From: DASPJL01 sp035628645
GTDB lineage: Bacteria > Bacteroidota > Bacteroidia > Cytophagales > Cyclobacteriaceae
Length of the DNA stretch: 14,306 bases
Direction: 5' to 3'
Assembly: GCA_035628645.1 (NCBI GenBank)
Contig: DASPJL010000192.1
Span: 1-14,306, forward strand
In this document: piece by piece, positions 1 to 7,263 of the stretch
Position numbering within the stretch: position 1 is the stretch's first letter
Layout of the letters: each line of letters opens with the position of its first letter
Program-made: the position numbers and the translations under genes
The notes under the pieces: model-generated
The model's database searches: none
The model's input: the letters and a program-made list of their open reading frames with translations, nothing else
What the model was told of the DNA's origin: nothing

Positions 1-1
1 G

Positions 2-481
2 GCCGCTGGAGGCGTAGGGCACTATGCTGTTCAAATTGCAAAATATTTTGGAGCTCATGTAATTGGTACGGCTTCAGCTTCAAATCGTGAATTTGTATTA
101 GGGCTGGGCGCTGATGAATTTATAGATTATACCAATGAAAAATTTGAAGACAAAGTAAAAGATGTCGATGTGATAGTAGACTCTGTGAATGAAGAACATT
201 TATGGAGATCGCTGTCTGTAGTGAAAAAGGGGGGAAGGCTTATTAGCATTAAGGCCCATTTTGTAGGGGAAATGGCAGATAAGGCAAAAGAAAAAGAAGT
301 TTTTGCCCGTAGGATTAGCGTAACTTCCAATGGGGAAGATATGGGGCAAATAGCAAAGTTGCTAAAGGAGGGACGTATTCGTTCTCATGTATCCGGCAAA
401 TATAGTTTTAAGGATCTACCTAAGGCTCACCAACAAATCGAAACCCGAAAAACGCAGGGGAAAATTGTGGTAAGTTTATAA
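2..481 (+). CDS. NADPH-dependent quinone oxidoreductase / MDR-family alcohol dehydrogenase, C-terminal part (5' truncated)
   Basis: The gene enters from the left edge already in frame; 159 codons are visible before the TAA at 479-481. The first visible residues, AAGGVGHYAVQIAKYFGAHVI, contain the glycine-rich nucleotide-binding turn (G-G-V-G) and following helix of the medium-chain dehydrogenase/reductase Rossmann fold. Next come the GLGADEFIDY segment and DVIVDSV, both typical of zinc-independent quinone reductases. The C-terminal part (KLLKEGRIRSHVSGKYSFKDLPKAHQQIETRKTQGKIVVSL) is the standard end of the family, where the chain returns to the catalytic domain. Family knowledge predicts NAD(P)H-dependent reduction of quinones or enones in the cytoplasm. 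The N-terminal catalytic domain lies outside the window, so zinc ligands cannot be checked and the substrate is unknown. It probably does not belong to the downstream envelope-gene cluster, because a strong inverted repeat separates them. Confidence 0.9.
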   Translation, partial: AAGGVGHYAVQIAKYFGAHVIGTASASNREFVLGLGADEFIDYTNEKFEDKVKDVDVIVDSVNEEHLWRSLSVVKKGGRLISIKAHFVGEMADKAKEKEVFARRISVTSNGEDMGQIAKLLKEGRIRSHVSGKYSFKDLPKAHQQIETRKTQGKIVVSL

Positions 482-568
482 GAACCAAACTTATAATTTG
501 AAGATTGAAAGAATAGGTCTGTATTTTAGAGAATATTATTACTGAAACTCATAAGATTGAGGCTGATA

Positions 569-607
569 AAGAGTAATACAAGAAGATAAAATTCTTGTAT
601 TACTCTT
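569..607. terminator. Perfect 16-bp inverted repeat after the oxidoreductase gene; probable transcript-end hairpin
   Basis: The arms AAGAGTAATACAAGAA (569-584) and TTCTTGTATTACTCTT (592-607) are exactly complementary around a 7-nt loop. It lies about 90 bases after the oxidoreductase stop and about 50 bases before the DUF3667 start. The stem is AT-rich and no U-tract follows on either strand, so it is not a textbook intrinsic terminator. It could instead protect the 3' end of a transcript or bind a protein. Confidence 0.5.
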
Positions 608-636
608 GCATATTCCTAAACTTCTACCCATCTTTC

Positions 637-643
637 AAGGAGG
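637..643 (+). promoter_or_regulatory. Shine-Dalgarno sequence AAGGAGG for the DUF3667 gene
   Basis: A full AAGGAGG lies 13 nt before the ATG at 657. The spacing is long but workable. It supports the 657 start over an in-frame TTG at 606, which lies inside the preceding hairpin. Strong Shine-Dalgarno sequences are unusual in Bacteroidota. Confidence 0.5.
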
Positions 644-656
644 AATAAAATTTATC

Positions 657-1598
657 ATGTCTGAGTTGATACTTTCTGCCAATTCTAAAAATTGTCCTTC
701 ATGTGGTGAGAATTTTAAAGGAAATTACTGTTGTAAGTGCGGTGAAAAAGTTTTCCATCCAAAAGATTTAAGCCTTAAGAATTTTTTTACTAACGCCGTT
801 TACACTTTTTCTCATGTAGATACTAAGTTTTTTCTTAGTTTAAAATTCCTCCTTCTAAAACCAGGCTTATTAACAAAGTCTTATATATCAGGGGCAAGGG
901 TAAAATTTGGAAAACCTATGCAGATTTTCCTTCTGTCAAACCTTTTCTTCTATTTTGTAACACATACTATAGGGTCAAGGGATTATACCCCATTTTATGG
1001 AGATCACCATTTCTTCTTTCTCAGTGACTATAAAATTTTAAGCTGGCTCCAACCAATAGACCAGACTATAGTAAATGCTATAGATAGTCTTGATAAATGG
1101 AAGCAAAGCAGACTTGACCTTTCGGAAAAGGAGCTAATTCAATTGTTTAGTGAACATAGTTGGGTTTACTCAAAGATATTAGTAATCCTTTTGATCCCTC
1201 TTTATTCAATTGTGTTTTGGGTCTTTTTTAAGAGGAAATTGGAGTATTTTGGCGCTGCAGTAATAATGGCTACCCATTTTGTCTCTTTGCAACTTATTCT
1301 ATACAGTTTATATGCTTTTTTTGTACACTATTTACATATTCCCTATAATAAACTTTTAGAATACATCTTTTTTGAATCGCCGATTAGATTTTTAGGCAAC
1401 TTCCTTTTCAATAATCCATTTGAGCTTAGTCAGCTTTTTATGTGGGTACCTTTTCTTTTTTTTACGATTAAAAATATTTTTAAAGGAAACGTCTGGGTGC
1501 AGTTTGTTTTAGCTTTCATTATTTGCAAAATTTTATTTTTTATCACTTTTGGTATTTATAAAAAAGTCCTGATAGTGATAACTTTATGGCTGATGTAA
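657..1598 (+). CDS. DUF3667-type integral membrane protein with N-terminal zinc ribbon
   Basis: A 313-residue protein of unknown function. A zinc-ribbon motif opens it: C13-x2-C16 and C25-C26-x-C28 (CPSCG...CCKCGEK). It is followed by a region typical of Bacteroidota DUF3667 proteins (DLSLKNFFTNAVYTFSHVDTKFF, then LLLKPGLLTKSYISGARVKFGKPMQIFLLSNLFFYF). About five to six hydrophobic segments follow, including KILVILLIPLYSIVFWVFF, a long one around VIMATHFVSLQLILYSLYAFF, and two near the C-terminus. This predicts an inner-membrane protein with the ribbon on the cytoplasmic side. The start at 657 is preferred because AAGGAGG precedes it; an in-frame TTG at 606 would add 17 residues. The YceI-like gene begins 35 nt after the stop, so co-transcription is likely. 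The family assignment is from recognition of the motif pattern; no reaction is known to me. Confidence 0.8.
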   Translation: MSELILSANSKNCPSCGENFKGNYCCKCGEKVFHPKDLSLKNFFTNAVYTFSHVDTKFFLSLKFLLLKPGLLTKSYISGARVKFGKPMQIFLLSNLFFYFVTHTIGSRDYTPFYGDHHFFFLSDYKILSWLQPIDQTIVNAIDSLDKWKQSRLDLSEKELIQLFSEHSWVYSKILVILLIPLYSIVFWVFFKRKLEYFGAAVIMATHFVSLQLILYSLYAFFVHYLHIPYNKLLEYIFFESPIRFLGNFLFNNPFELSQLFMWVPFLFFTIKNIFKGNVWVQFVLAFIICKILFFITFGIYKKVLIVITLWLM

Positions 1599-1633
1599 AG
1601 TCTATGAGTTTATTTTATAGGTTAAAAAACATT

Positions 1634-2167
1634 ATGAAACAACTTACCTTTTTTTGTTTTCTGATATTCTTTTCCTCGCTGAGTTTAGCTCAAACCTATT
1701 CCACAAACAGGGCACAGGCAGAAGTAAGCGGTGAAACTTCCGTGGCTTCATATACCGGTGTTTCAGATAAGCTTGAAGGGAAAATGAATTTGGAGACAAA
1801 TAAGGTAGATTTTAAAATACCTATAAAGAGCATTGATACGGATAATAACACAAGAAATAGGCATATGTTTGAGGCAATGGAAGTTTCAAAATTTCCCAAT
1901 GCAGAATTTCATGGTAAAATAATTTCTCCCTTTGATCCGAATAAAAAGGTAAGTCAGACGGTAAAAGTAAAAGGAGATTTAACGATCCACGGCAAAACAA
2001 GGGCTTTTGAAACCAATGTGCAATTAACGCCAAAAGGAGAAGGAATAGAATTTTCCTCAGAATGGAAGATCAATATCACCGACTTTGGTATTGAAAGACC
2101 CAGCGTTTTGTTTATGAAAGTGGATGACCAGCACACCATTTCCATTAAAGGTATTTTGACCAAATGA
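1634..2167 (+). CDS. YceI-family periplasmic lipid-binding-like protein
   Basis: A 177-residue secreted protein. Residues 1-19 form a signal peptide (MKQLTFFCFLIFFSSLSLA, cleavage before Q20). The rest is a YceI-type beta-barrel. Recognisable family segments are SIDTDNNTRNRHMFEAMEVSKFPNAEFHG, KGDLTIHGKTRAFETNVQL and WKINITDFGIERPSV. YceI proteins have a lipocalin-like fold that binds isoprenoid or other amphiphilic molecules in the periplasm; the ligand here is unknown. The ATG at 1634 was chosen because the signal peptide starts there; in-frame starts at 1586 and 1604 would overlap or crowd the upstream gene and place extra residues ahead of the hydrophobic core. No clear Shine-Dalgarno is visible, which is normal for the phylum. 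It sits between the DUF3667 gene and a small lipoprotein gene on the same strand, probably in one operon. Confidence 0.88.
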   Translation: MKQLTFFCFLIFFSSLSLAQTYSTNRAQAEVSGETSVASYTGVSDKLEGKMNLETNKVDFKIPIKSIDTDNNTRNRHMFEAMEVSKFPNAEFHGKIISPFDPNKKVSQTVKVKGDLTIHGKTRAFETNVQLTPKGEGIEFSSEWKINITDFGIERPSVLFMKVDDQHTISIKGILTK

Positions 2168-2234
2168 AAGCAATATCCCTTTAAGAATATGCAACCAATA
2201 ACTATTAAATTGGTTCCTATAAAAAAAAATCAAA

Positions 2235-2675
2235 ATGTCATTTCTTAAAAGATCGCCACTTGTTTTAGTCGTTGCCCTCTTGACCATTAACATGTCTTGT
2301 CAGAAAGATCTTGTATTTCCTGAGGGAAGTAATAAGGAACTATTAAATAAGTGGGAGTGGATCAGGTCTTCCGGTGGATTTGCTGGGAAAGTGATAACTC
2401 CGGTTTCCGAAGGGTATTCTAAAACGATTGAATTTTCTTCCAAAGGAATTTATAAAGAATTTAGAAATGGCAAGCAGGTGAAAAAGATCAATTTTGAAAT
2501 CAGAGAAGGAAAGTCAATGTTTGGCCAGTCAAAGGCATTCATTATTAAATTTGAAAATGAAGAATTAATAAATCAATCTTTTTTAATCCGGGAGGACACC
2601 CTTTTCCTGAATGAAGAAGTATATGATGGATTTGGGCATATTTTTCTTAAGGAAGATTCGAACAGTAATGACTGA
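2235..2675 (+). CDS. Small hypothetical lipoprotein (lipocalin-like length)
   Basis: A 146-residue protein with a lipoprotein signal peptide: basic N-terminus (FLKR), hydrophobic core, and lipobox TINMSC with lipid cysteine C22. The residues after the cysteine are QKDL, close to the lipoprotein export signal described in Bacteroidota (QKDDE-like after the cysteine), so display on the cell surface is plausible. The mature part (LLNKWEWIRSSGGFAGKVITP, then SKTIEFSSKGIYKEFRNGKQ and FLIREDTLFLNEEVYDGFGHIFLK) reads as a small beta-rich domain and resembles the lipocalin-like lipoproteins common in this phylum; this is a weak impression, not an assignment. The gene starts 67 nt after the YceI-like gene, directly behind an A-rich run, and probably belongs to its operon. 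Confidence 0.8.
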   Translation: MSFLKRSPLVLVVALLTINMSCQKDLVFPEGSNKELLNKWEWIRSSGGFAGKVITPVSEGYSKTIEFSSKGIYKEFRNGKQVKKINFEIREGKSMFGQSKAFIIKFENEELINQSFLIREDTLFLNEEVYDGFGHIFLKEDSNSND

Positions 2676-2717
2676 AAGTACATTTCAGTCTCATAGCAAG
2701 TATTTACAGTTCATTTA

Positions 2718-2759
2718 AACCAAACAATGGCTTCCTTCACGGGATGCCACTGTTTGGTT
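2718..2759. terminator. Hairpin terminator between convergent genes
   Basis: Arms 2718-2731 and 2746-2759 pair over 14 positions with one non-Watson-Crick pair (A2727/C2750). On the minus-strand RNA that pair becomes a U-G wobble, so the stem is continuous in that direction, fitting the GH30 gene that ends at 2774. It can also serve the plus-strand lipoprotein gene ending at 2675. U-tracts are short on both sides. Confidence 0.65.
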
Positions 2760-2773
2760 AGATATCATTATAG

Positions 2774-4252
2774 TTACCATACGAAAGTTCCAACGCCTCC
2801 ACCTGAAAGTGTGGTGGTAACAATTTTTCCTTTGAATTGGATATTGAAAGTCTGTGATGACCTTCTGTCATTTAATACGATCAATACCTTTTTACCATCA
2901 GGATTTTTAAAAGCGACATTTAAAAGACTGCCAGGTAAATTTGTTTCAATCCTTATAGAACCTGGTCGAACAAATTTTGCAGCATGAGCGATAATATAAT
3001 AAGAAACATTTCTTGTTATATTATCCGATGTGCCCACGGTAATTGCAGGAAGACAAGTTGTGCAGCCTCCGTCTGTTCGTGGCCCGTTTGAAGGATCTGC
3101 AGCAAGATTCCATTCAAGCACATTTCGACTCCAGTTTCTGATTGCTCCTATGATTAAATTACGAAAATGCCAATTTAAATCATTTCCAAAGTTTCCATTT
3201 GAATCCGTGTATTGTTCAGTAAAGTAAATATTTTTTTCAGGATGGGCATCATGTACCGCAGTTAAAGCGCTGATATCTCCACCATAAAGATGAAAAGCAG
3301 ACCCATCTACATATTGTTTTGCTTGGGGATCATTTAATATGGAAACAGGATAATTTGGCTGATCACAGTTGTGGTCATATAAGATGATTTTAGTAGATAA
3401 GCCGGCGGCACTTAAAGCTGGGCCAATGTTATTTTTAATAAAAGCCGCCTGCTCTGCGGCACTCATGAGCATGCTTGGGTTATTGTAAGGATTGAGAGGC
3501 TCATTTTGTAAGGTTATTGCATCAACATTAATTCCCTCAGCTTGCATGGCCTTCAGGTATTTGACCAAATAATCGGCATAAATTCCAAAATATTCTGGCT
3601 TTAGATTGCCGCCAACCGAACTTCCATTGGTTTTCATCCATGTAGGAGGAGACCATGGGGTTCCTAAAATTTTTATCTGTGGATTTATACCTAAAATTTC
3701 CTTTAAGACAGGAATCATATCGGCCCTGTCCGGTTCAATAGAAAAGTTCGTTAACGTTGGGTCCGTTTGACCTGCAGGCATATCATCGTAGGAGTATACA
3801 TGAGAACTTAAATCCGAGGCACCTATACTTATTCTTAAATAGCTTACTCCGATTGAAGTGTTATCATGAGCAAAGAGCTCCTCCAATATATTGGCACGAT
3901 TAGTTGCGCTCATCCTATTAAGCACGATAGCGCTTGCCCCTGTCAGCGTATAGCCAAAGCCGTCAATAGTTTGATAACTCTGTGTGGTATCTACCTCTAT
4001 GGTTGCATATCTGTTTGAGGTATTGGTGAAATTGAGGAGTATATTTTGTTTTTGAAATAAGGAAGATTTATCCTTATTAGTAATCCATAGATCCACTTCG
4101 CCATTTCCTTCAACCGGGGGAGGACCCGGTTTGGCGTTGGCGATTTTAGAAAAATTTTCTTCATCAATATTAGGATCTTTGCATCCGGAAAATAACAGGA
4201 TCAACAGTAAAATAAACGAATATTTTAACTGGGTAAATAAGGGCTTTTTCAT
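2774..4252 (-). CDS. GH30-family glycoside hydrolase (glucosylceramidase / endo-beta-1,6-glucanase type), lipoprotein
   Basis: A 492-residue retaining glycosidase. The signal peptide ends in lipobox LLFSGC with lipid cysteine C24, followed by KD, consistent with surface display in Bacteroidota. After a proline-rich linker (about 40-50), the GH30 (beta/alpha)8 barrel begins with the motif YQTIDGFGYTLTGASA. Further family segments are YLRISIGASDLSSHVYSYDD, ILGTPWSPPTWMKTN, TLQNEP with predicted acid/base E251, and YFTEQYTD with predicted nucleophile E346. The C-terminal part (FVRPGSIRIETN to the end) is the GH30 beta-sandwich. GH30 enzymes of this shape hydrolyse glucosylceramide or beta-1,6-glucan; in a bacterium of this kind beta-1,6-glucan from fungal or algal walls is the more natural substrate, but this is inference. 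The length is normal and both catalytic residues are present. It is followed on its strand by a hairpin. Confidence 0.93.
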   Translation of the reverse strand: MKKPLFTQLKYSFILLLILLFSGCKDPNIDEENFSKIANAKPGPPPVEGNGEVDLWITNKDKSSLFQKQNILLNFTNTSNRYATIEVDTTQSYQTIDGFGYTLTGASAIVLNRMSATNRANILEELFAHDNTSIGVSYLRISIGASDLSSHVYSYDDMPAGQTDPTLTNFSIEPDRADMIPVLKEILGINPQIKILGTPWSPPTWMKTNGSSVGGNLKPEYFGIYADYLVKYLKAMQAEGINVDAITLQNEPLNPYNNPSMLMSAAEQAAFIKNNIGPALSAAGLSTKIILYDHNCDQPNYPVSILNDPQAKQYVDGSAFHLYGGDISALTAVHDAHPEKNIYFTEQYTDSNGNFGNDLNWHFRNLIIGAIRNWSRNVLEWNLAADPSNGPRTDGGCTTCLPAITVGTSDNITRNVSYYIIAHAAKFVRPGSIRIETNLPGSLLNVAFKNPDGKKVLIVLNDRRSSQTFNIQFKGKIVTTTLSGGGVGTFVW

Positions 4253-4306
4253 ATGAGTTTAGTGGGTTAATAGGTAAAATTGAAAAGCATACTAGAATAC
4301 GAGAAT

Positions 4307-4314
4307 CAAATTTA
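4307..4314 (-). promoter_or_regulatory. Candidate promoter -7 element of the GH30 gene
   Basis: Read on the minus strand the octamer is TAAATTTG, an exact match to the Bacteroidota -7 consensus TAnnTTTG. It lies 54 nt before the ATG at 4252, giving a leader of roughly 45-50 nt. No TTG at the usual distance was found for the -33 box, so confidence is moderate. Confidence 0.45.
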
Positions 4315-4443
4315 TTTTATAGGTACGATGATGATTTTTTAAGAAATAAGCGCAAGAAAAACATGGTTATGGGTAAAGAAATATCGCCTTAAAAACAATT
4401 TAAAGTATTGGTTTTGAATTAATTGATAATAGAAGGAGTTGTT

Positions 4444-4593
4444 TTATTCTTGTTTGATCACAGAGATTTGGTCTGAACCTGAATTTATAGAATAGATGGA
4501 ATTTTGACGGCACATCAATTTATCGATTGCTAACCAAACATTAGATTGTCTTGCTGAATTTATTTCAGCATCTTCATCTTGAACTGTTTTCAG
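4444..4593 (-). other. Possible small ORF (49 codons, CTG start) behind the outer-membrane protein gene
   Basis: An open frame without an in-frame ATG near its start. It begins with CTG at 4593 placed exactly 6 nt after AAGGAGG (4600-4606 read on the minus strand) and ends with TAA at 4444-4446. The predicted peptide (first residue read as Met) runs (M)KTVQDEDAEINSARQSNVW, then LAIDKLMCRQNSIYSINSG and SDQISVIKQE: acidic at the start, with a mixed composition that does not look like translated AT-rich noise. The frame would begin 22 nt after the stop of the TonB-receptor-like gene and could be translated from the same mRNA. CTG starts are rare and strong Shine-Dalgarno sequences are uncommon in this phylum, so it may instead be a decayed gene end or chance. 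I recognise no family. Confidence 0.2.
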
Positions 4594-4615
4594 AAAAGCC
4601 CTCCTTAAAGCATTA

Positions 4616-6607
4616 TTATAGCCCTACTTTAAAACCAAGTCCATAAAATTTGCGATGATCGGTTAGGTTTGATTCTGCTGATTCTGCAATGTTCCGGGTG
4701 GAAAGATAAAACTCAATATTTTTATAAGAATAGGCTAAATAAAGATTTTGCAGTACAAAGGAATCAATCAGAGCTTTTGTAAAGACGAAACCTTCCTTTG
4801 TAAACCTTCTTTCACCCAACAAATACATAAAATCCACTCCAAGGGAAATGTTCTTATAAGCCAATCTATTGACAATTCCTCCCGTGAACATTTTCGCAGT
4901 GAAGGAGGTTAAGTTTGAGTCTGAGGGTGAATAAGAATAAAAGGAGTTTTTCCCTATCATCTCACTTTTCTTATTGATTAAGGAAACTCCTGATCTCCAC
5001 ATTAAAACCGATTCAGAAATTCTAAAATCTATCCCTAAGCGATGGGTGGAGGTTTTTCTAGTCAAATCTTCTTCAAATCTGCTGTTATTCCAACCTTTTC
5101 TAAAAGTCTGATAACTATAATACCTTTTGTCATTGTTATAGCTTATTCTTATTAAGTCGTTTTTCAGACTTAGCGTACTGCCCAATTGAAGCGAGTTTCC
5201 TGAGGTTCTGTAATCTAGATTGTAGAAAACATCCTGATTATGAAATGGGTCATAAATGGAATTATTTAATCCCGATAAACTTGGAATTGAATCATTAAAG
5301 TCTTCTGATTTTATATAGGAAAGGAAAAGTTTGAGACTGGAAGAAGATTGCTCTTTCGCCAGTTTAATCACATCAATGGTAGAGTTGAAGAAGGGGAGGT
5401 TTCTTGTTGTGCTTTCTTTTTCCCAACCTTCTAAGGTTGAAATATTTTTCACAAGCCCTACCTCCAAATTAAAGATGCTTCTATAGTTGACACCTATAGA
5501 AGGAGTAATAATATACAATCTGTTATAAGATTTTCGATACTTATATTCAAAGGAAGGGAAATTTTTCGAGGAACGATCAATACCATTAAAATTATAGCGA
5601 TGGTTGATAAACCTAAAGAGGAAATTCAATGCTGGAGCAATGGTGAGGCCGTCAATAGTTATGTGATAACTAAGATTATTCCTCAATAGAAAGAGATCAG
5701 ATATGGTTTTTATCTTCTCATCCTCTTTTCTATAATATCCCATACTATCAGGATTTAATCTAAGCAGATAAATTTCCCTAAGTACGTATTCTTGTTTTGT
5801 ATTAGTATTAAAGTTTGCACTTAAGTTATTAACAAGTCCCTTTAAAATTTTTGAATTCAAATTAACACCACCATTAAACAATTCATTTGTGCTGTGGTGG
5901 TTTGTATTCTTTTTCCAAAAATCATCAAGGGTGTCTGCTTTATAATCCCATACCTGTGGAGCGTAATTGATGTAAGCAGATAAATTGCCTAGGTAATTGA
6001 TTTTGGTGTTAAAGGCCCCTCTTAGTTTAAACCTGTCAAAATTTAAAGGTTCACGTAAAAAGGTGTCATTTTTGGCAGGGGAAATATCCCTGATGTATTG
6101 TGCGCTTATTCCAAAATTAGTATTGTTGATTTTCTTGTTTGCCGAAAAATAATATTGATGAAAAAGACCCGTCGCCTCTTTATGATTGACAAGAAAAGAC
6201 CCACCATTTACATTGATCCCTGTTTTATCCTTCTTTGTAGTAACCAATACCAGTTGTTGTTCATGGACAGCACCATTTAAATTAACCAAAGCATTTTGAA
6301 CAAGGGTGATTTCCTCGATGTCGTAAATACTGTAAATGTTTATATCGGTAATCCGGTTGCCATCTACAACATAAACAAGATTTCCTTCTGCGCTAAAATG
6401 CCCATAAAACCACACCTTAACTGCATCATCCAAATTTGAAAAAGGAATTTTTTCAAGGTCGGCAGCTTTAATGGTAATAAATTGAGTGAAGTCCTTATTT
6501 AGACGAATCTTTCCCAGGTCAAAATGTGTAGAGTCGGTTTGGGTATAGGAGGTAAAAGGCACAAAGCAAAAAGCTGAAAACACCAGTCTCAGTAAAAAGT
6601 TCTTCAT
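4616..6607 (-). CDS. Orphan SusC/TonB-dependent-receptor-like outer-membrane protein
   Basis: A 663-residue protein with a signal peptide (about 1-22, ending SYTQ). Residues 43-125 look like a plug domain of the SusC/RagA type: IKAADLEKIPFSNLDDAVK, YVVDGNRITDI around D82-G83, YDIEEITLVQNAL, and VLVTTKK. From about 135 to the end the sequence shows alternating polar and hydrophobic strands rich in Tyr, Phe and Asn, as in a 22-strand outer-membrane barrel. It is shorter than usual SusC proteins (about 1000 residues) and lacks both the N-terminal carboxypeptidase-D-like domain and a recognisable TonB box. The final residue is Leu, not the aromatic residue that usually ends outer-membrane barrels. 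No SusD-type partner is adjacent. It may be a transporter of reduced form or a non-TonB-driven barrel; its substrate is unknown. The nearest same-strand neighbour downstream is the GH30 gene, 363 nt away with its own likely promoter. Confidence 0.75.
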   Translation of the reverse strand: MKNFLLRLVFSAFCFVPFTSYTQTDSTHFDLGKIRLNKDFTQFITIKAADLEKIPFSNLDDAVKVWFYGHFSAEGNLVYVVDGNRITDINIYSIYDIEEITLVQNALVNLNGAVHEQQLVLVTTKKDKTGINVNGGSFLVNHKEATGLFHQYYFSANKKINNTNFGISAQYIRDISPAKNDTFLREPLNFDRFKLRGAFNTKINYLGNLSAYINYAPQVWDYKADTLDDFWKKNTNHHSTNELFNGGVNLNSKILKGLVNNLSANFNTNTKQEYVLREIYLLRLNPDSMGYYRKEDEKIKTISDLFLLRNNLSYHITIDGLTIAPALNFLFRFINHRYNFNGIDRSSKNFPSFEYKYRKSYNRLYIITPSIGVNYRSIFNLEVGLVKNISTLEGWEKESTTRNLPFFNSTIDVIKLAKEQSSSSLKLFLSYIKSEDFNDSIPSLSGLNNSIYDPFHNQDVFYNLDYRTSGNSLQLGSTLSLKNDLIRISYNNDKRYYSYQTFRKGWNNSRFEEDLTRKTSTHRLGIDFRISESVLMWRSGVSLINKKSEMIGKNSFYSYSPSDSNLTSFTAKMFTGGIVNRLAYKNISLGVDFMYLLGERRFTKEGFVFTKALIDSFVLQNLYLAYSYKNIEFYLSTRNIAESAESNLTDHRKFYGLGFKVGL

Positions 6608-7263
6608 ATATAAATTCTATAAGCGGGGATAAAAGTATTGCTAAAAAATAAAGAAAACAATATAGGCTTTTTGTGGAGAGGAGAACCATTAAAAAAATAT
6701 TGAAATCCTTTGAATTTATTTTAGCAACTTTTTGTATTCCAATCGGGATGAGTAAAGATTAGAAAAACAAAATAAGAGAGCTGTTTGCGGACTGCCATTT
6801 TTCTGACTCTTAAATACTTTTCTGCCCCTTTTTCTTCGAAAAAACCTTCTTGACACTTAAATTTTTTTTGCTTTATTAGGTAAGAAAACCATTTTTTAAA
6901 ATCCAAAACCAAGGAGTTAGCCTTTTATCTCTTTTATTAAAAATAAAAAAGTACATGAAAAAATAGTAAAACCAGCTTTTTGTTATTTTTTAAAACAAGA
7001 TGTAAAAATATAGCTTTTATGGTTACTTTTTATTCTTCATTTTTTTTGTCGACCTCAAACCGAAATTATTTAATCATAGAATAATCCTATAAACGGAATG
7101 ACAGGTTTTTTCTAAATGAAGAACCTTTCTTCAATCAGAGATAGTATGATTTTCTCCATTCACTTTTAAGAATCCTCAAATCCTGACACGGATTGAAAAG
7201 GCGGGTATTTGTCACAGCATATCCATTCTGTAGCGCGCAATATTGTAGGGTTAAAAAAAAGCT
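6608..7263. other. AT-rich intergenic region between divergent genes
   Basis: About 655 nt without a convincing gene. It holds the candidate promoter of the outer-membrane protein gene near 6630-6660, and a short palindrome TGAAGAA-CCT-TTCTTCA at 7117-7133, about 130 nt before the lyase start. No clear TAnnTTTG promoter was found for the lyase gene. A 63-codon minus-strand frame at 6721-6912 is basic, lies in very AT-rich DNA and has no recognisable features. The length suggests a long 5' leader or regulatory region for the lyase gene. Confidence 0.5.
6630..6660 (-). promoter_or_regulatory. Candidate promoter of the TonB-receptor-like gene
   Basis: On the minus strand a TTG (6658-6660) is followed after 20 nt by TACTTTTA (6630-6637), seven of eight positions of TTG/TAnnTTTG if the last base is excepted. 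The spacing matches the Bacteroidota -33/-7 promoter type. The -7 element lies 22 nt before the ATG at 6607. Confidence 0.4.

Noticed and set aside
2193..2215. 7-bp hairpin AACCAAT/ATTGGTT between the YceI-like and lipoprotein genes
   Set aside because: Short AT-rich stem followed by an A-run, not a T-run, on the coding strand; it does not convincingly end the transcript and the genes probably stay co-transcribed.
2727..2987. 86-codon plus-strand frame over the end of the GH30 gene
   Set aside because: It lies antisense to the GH30 coding sequence, starts inside the terminator hairpin and has no recognisable features; the GH30 frame is clearly the real one.
4616..6607. A complete polysaccharide-utilisation locus built on the SusC-like gene
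   Set aside because: No SusD-like protein, no regulator and no sugar-catabolism gene lies nearby; only a GH30 gene with its own promoter is adjacent.
6721..6912. 63-codon minus-strand frame in the AT-rich gap
   Set aside because: Basic, low-complexity composition, no signal, motif or ribosome-binding site, and AT-rich noise readily yields such frames.
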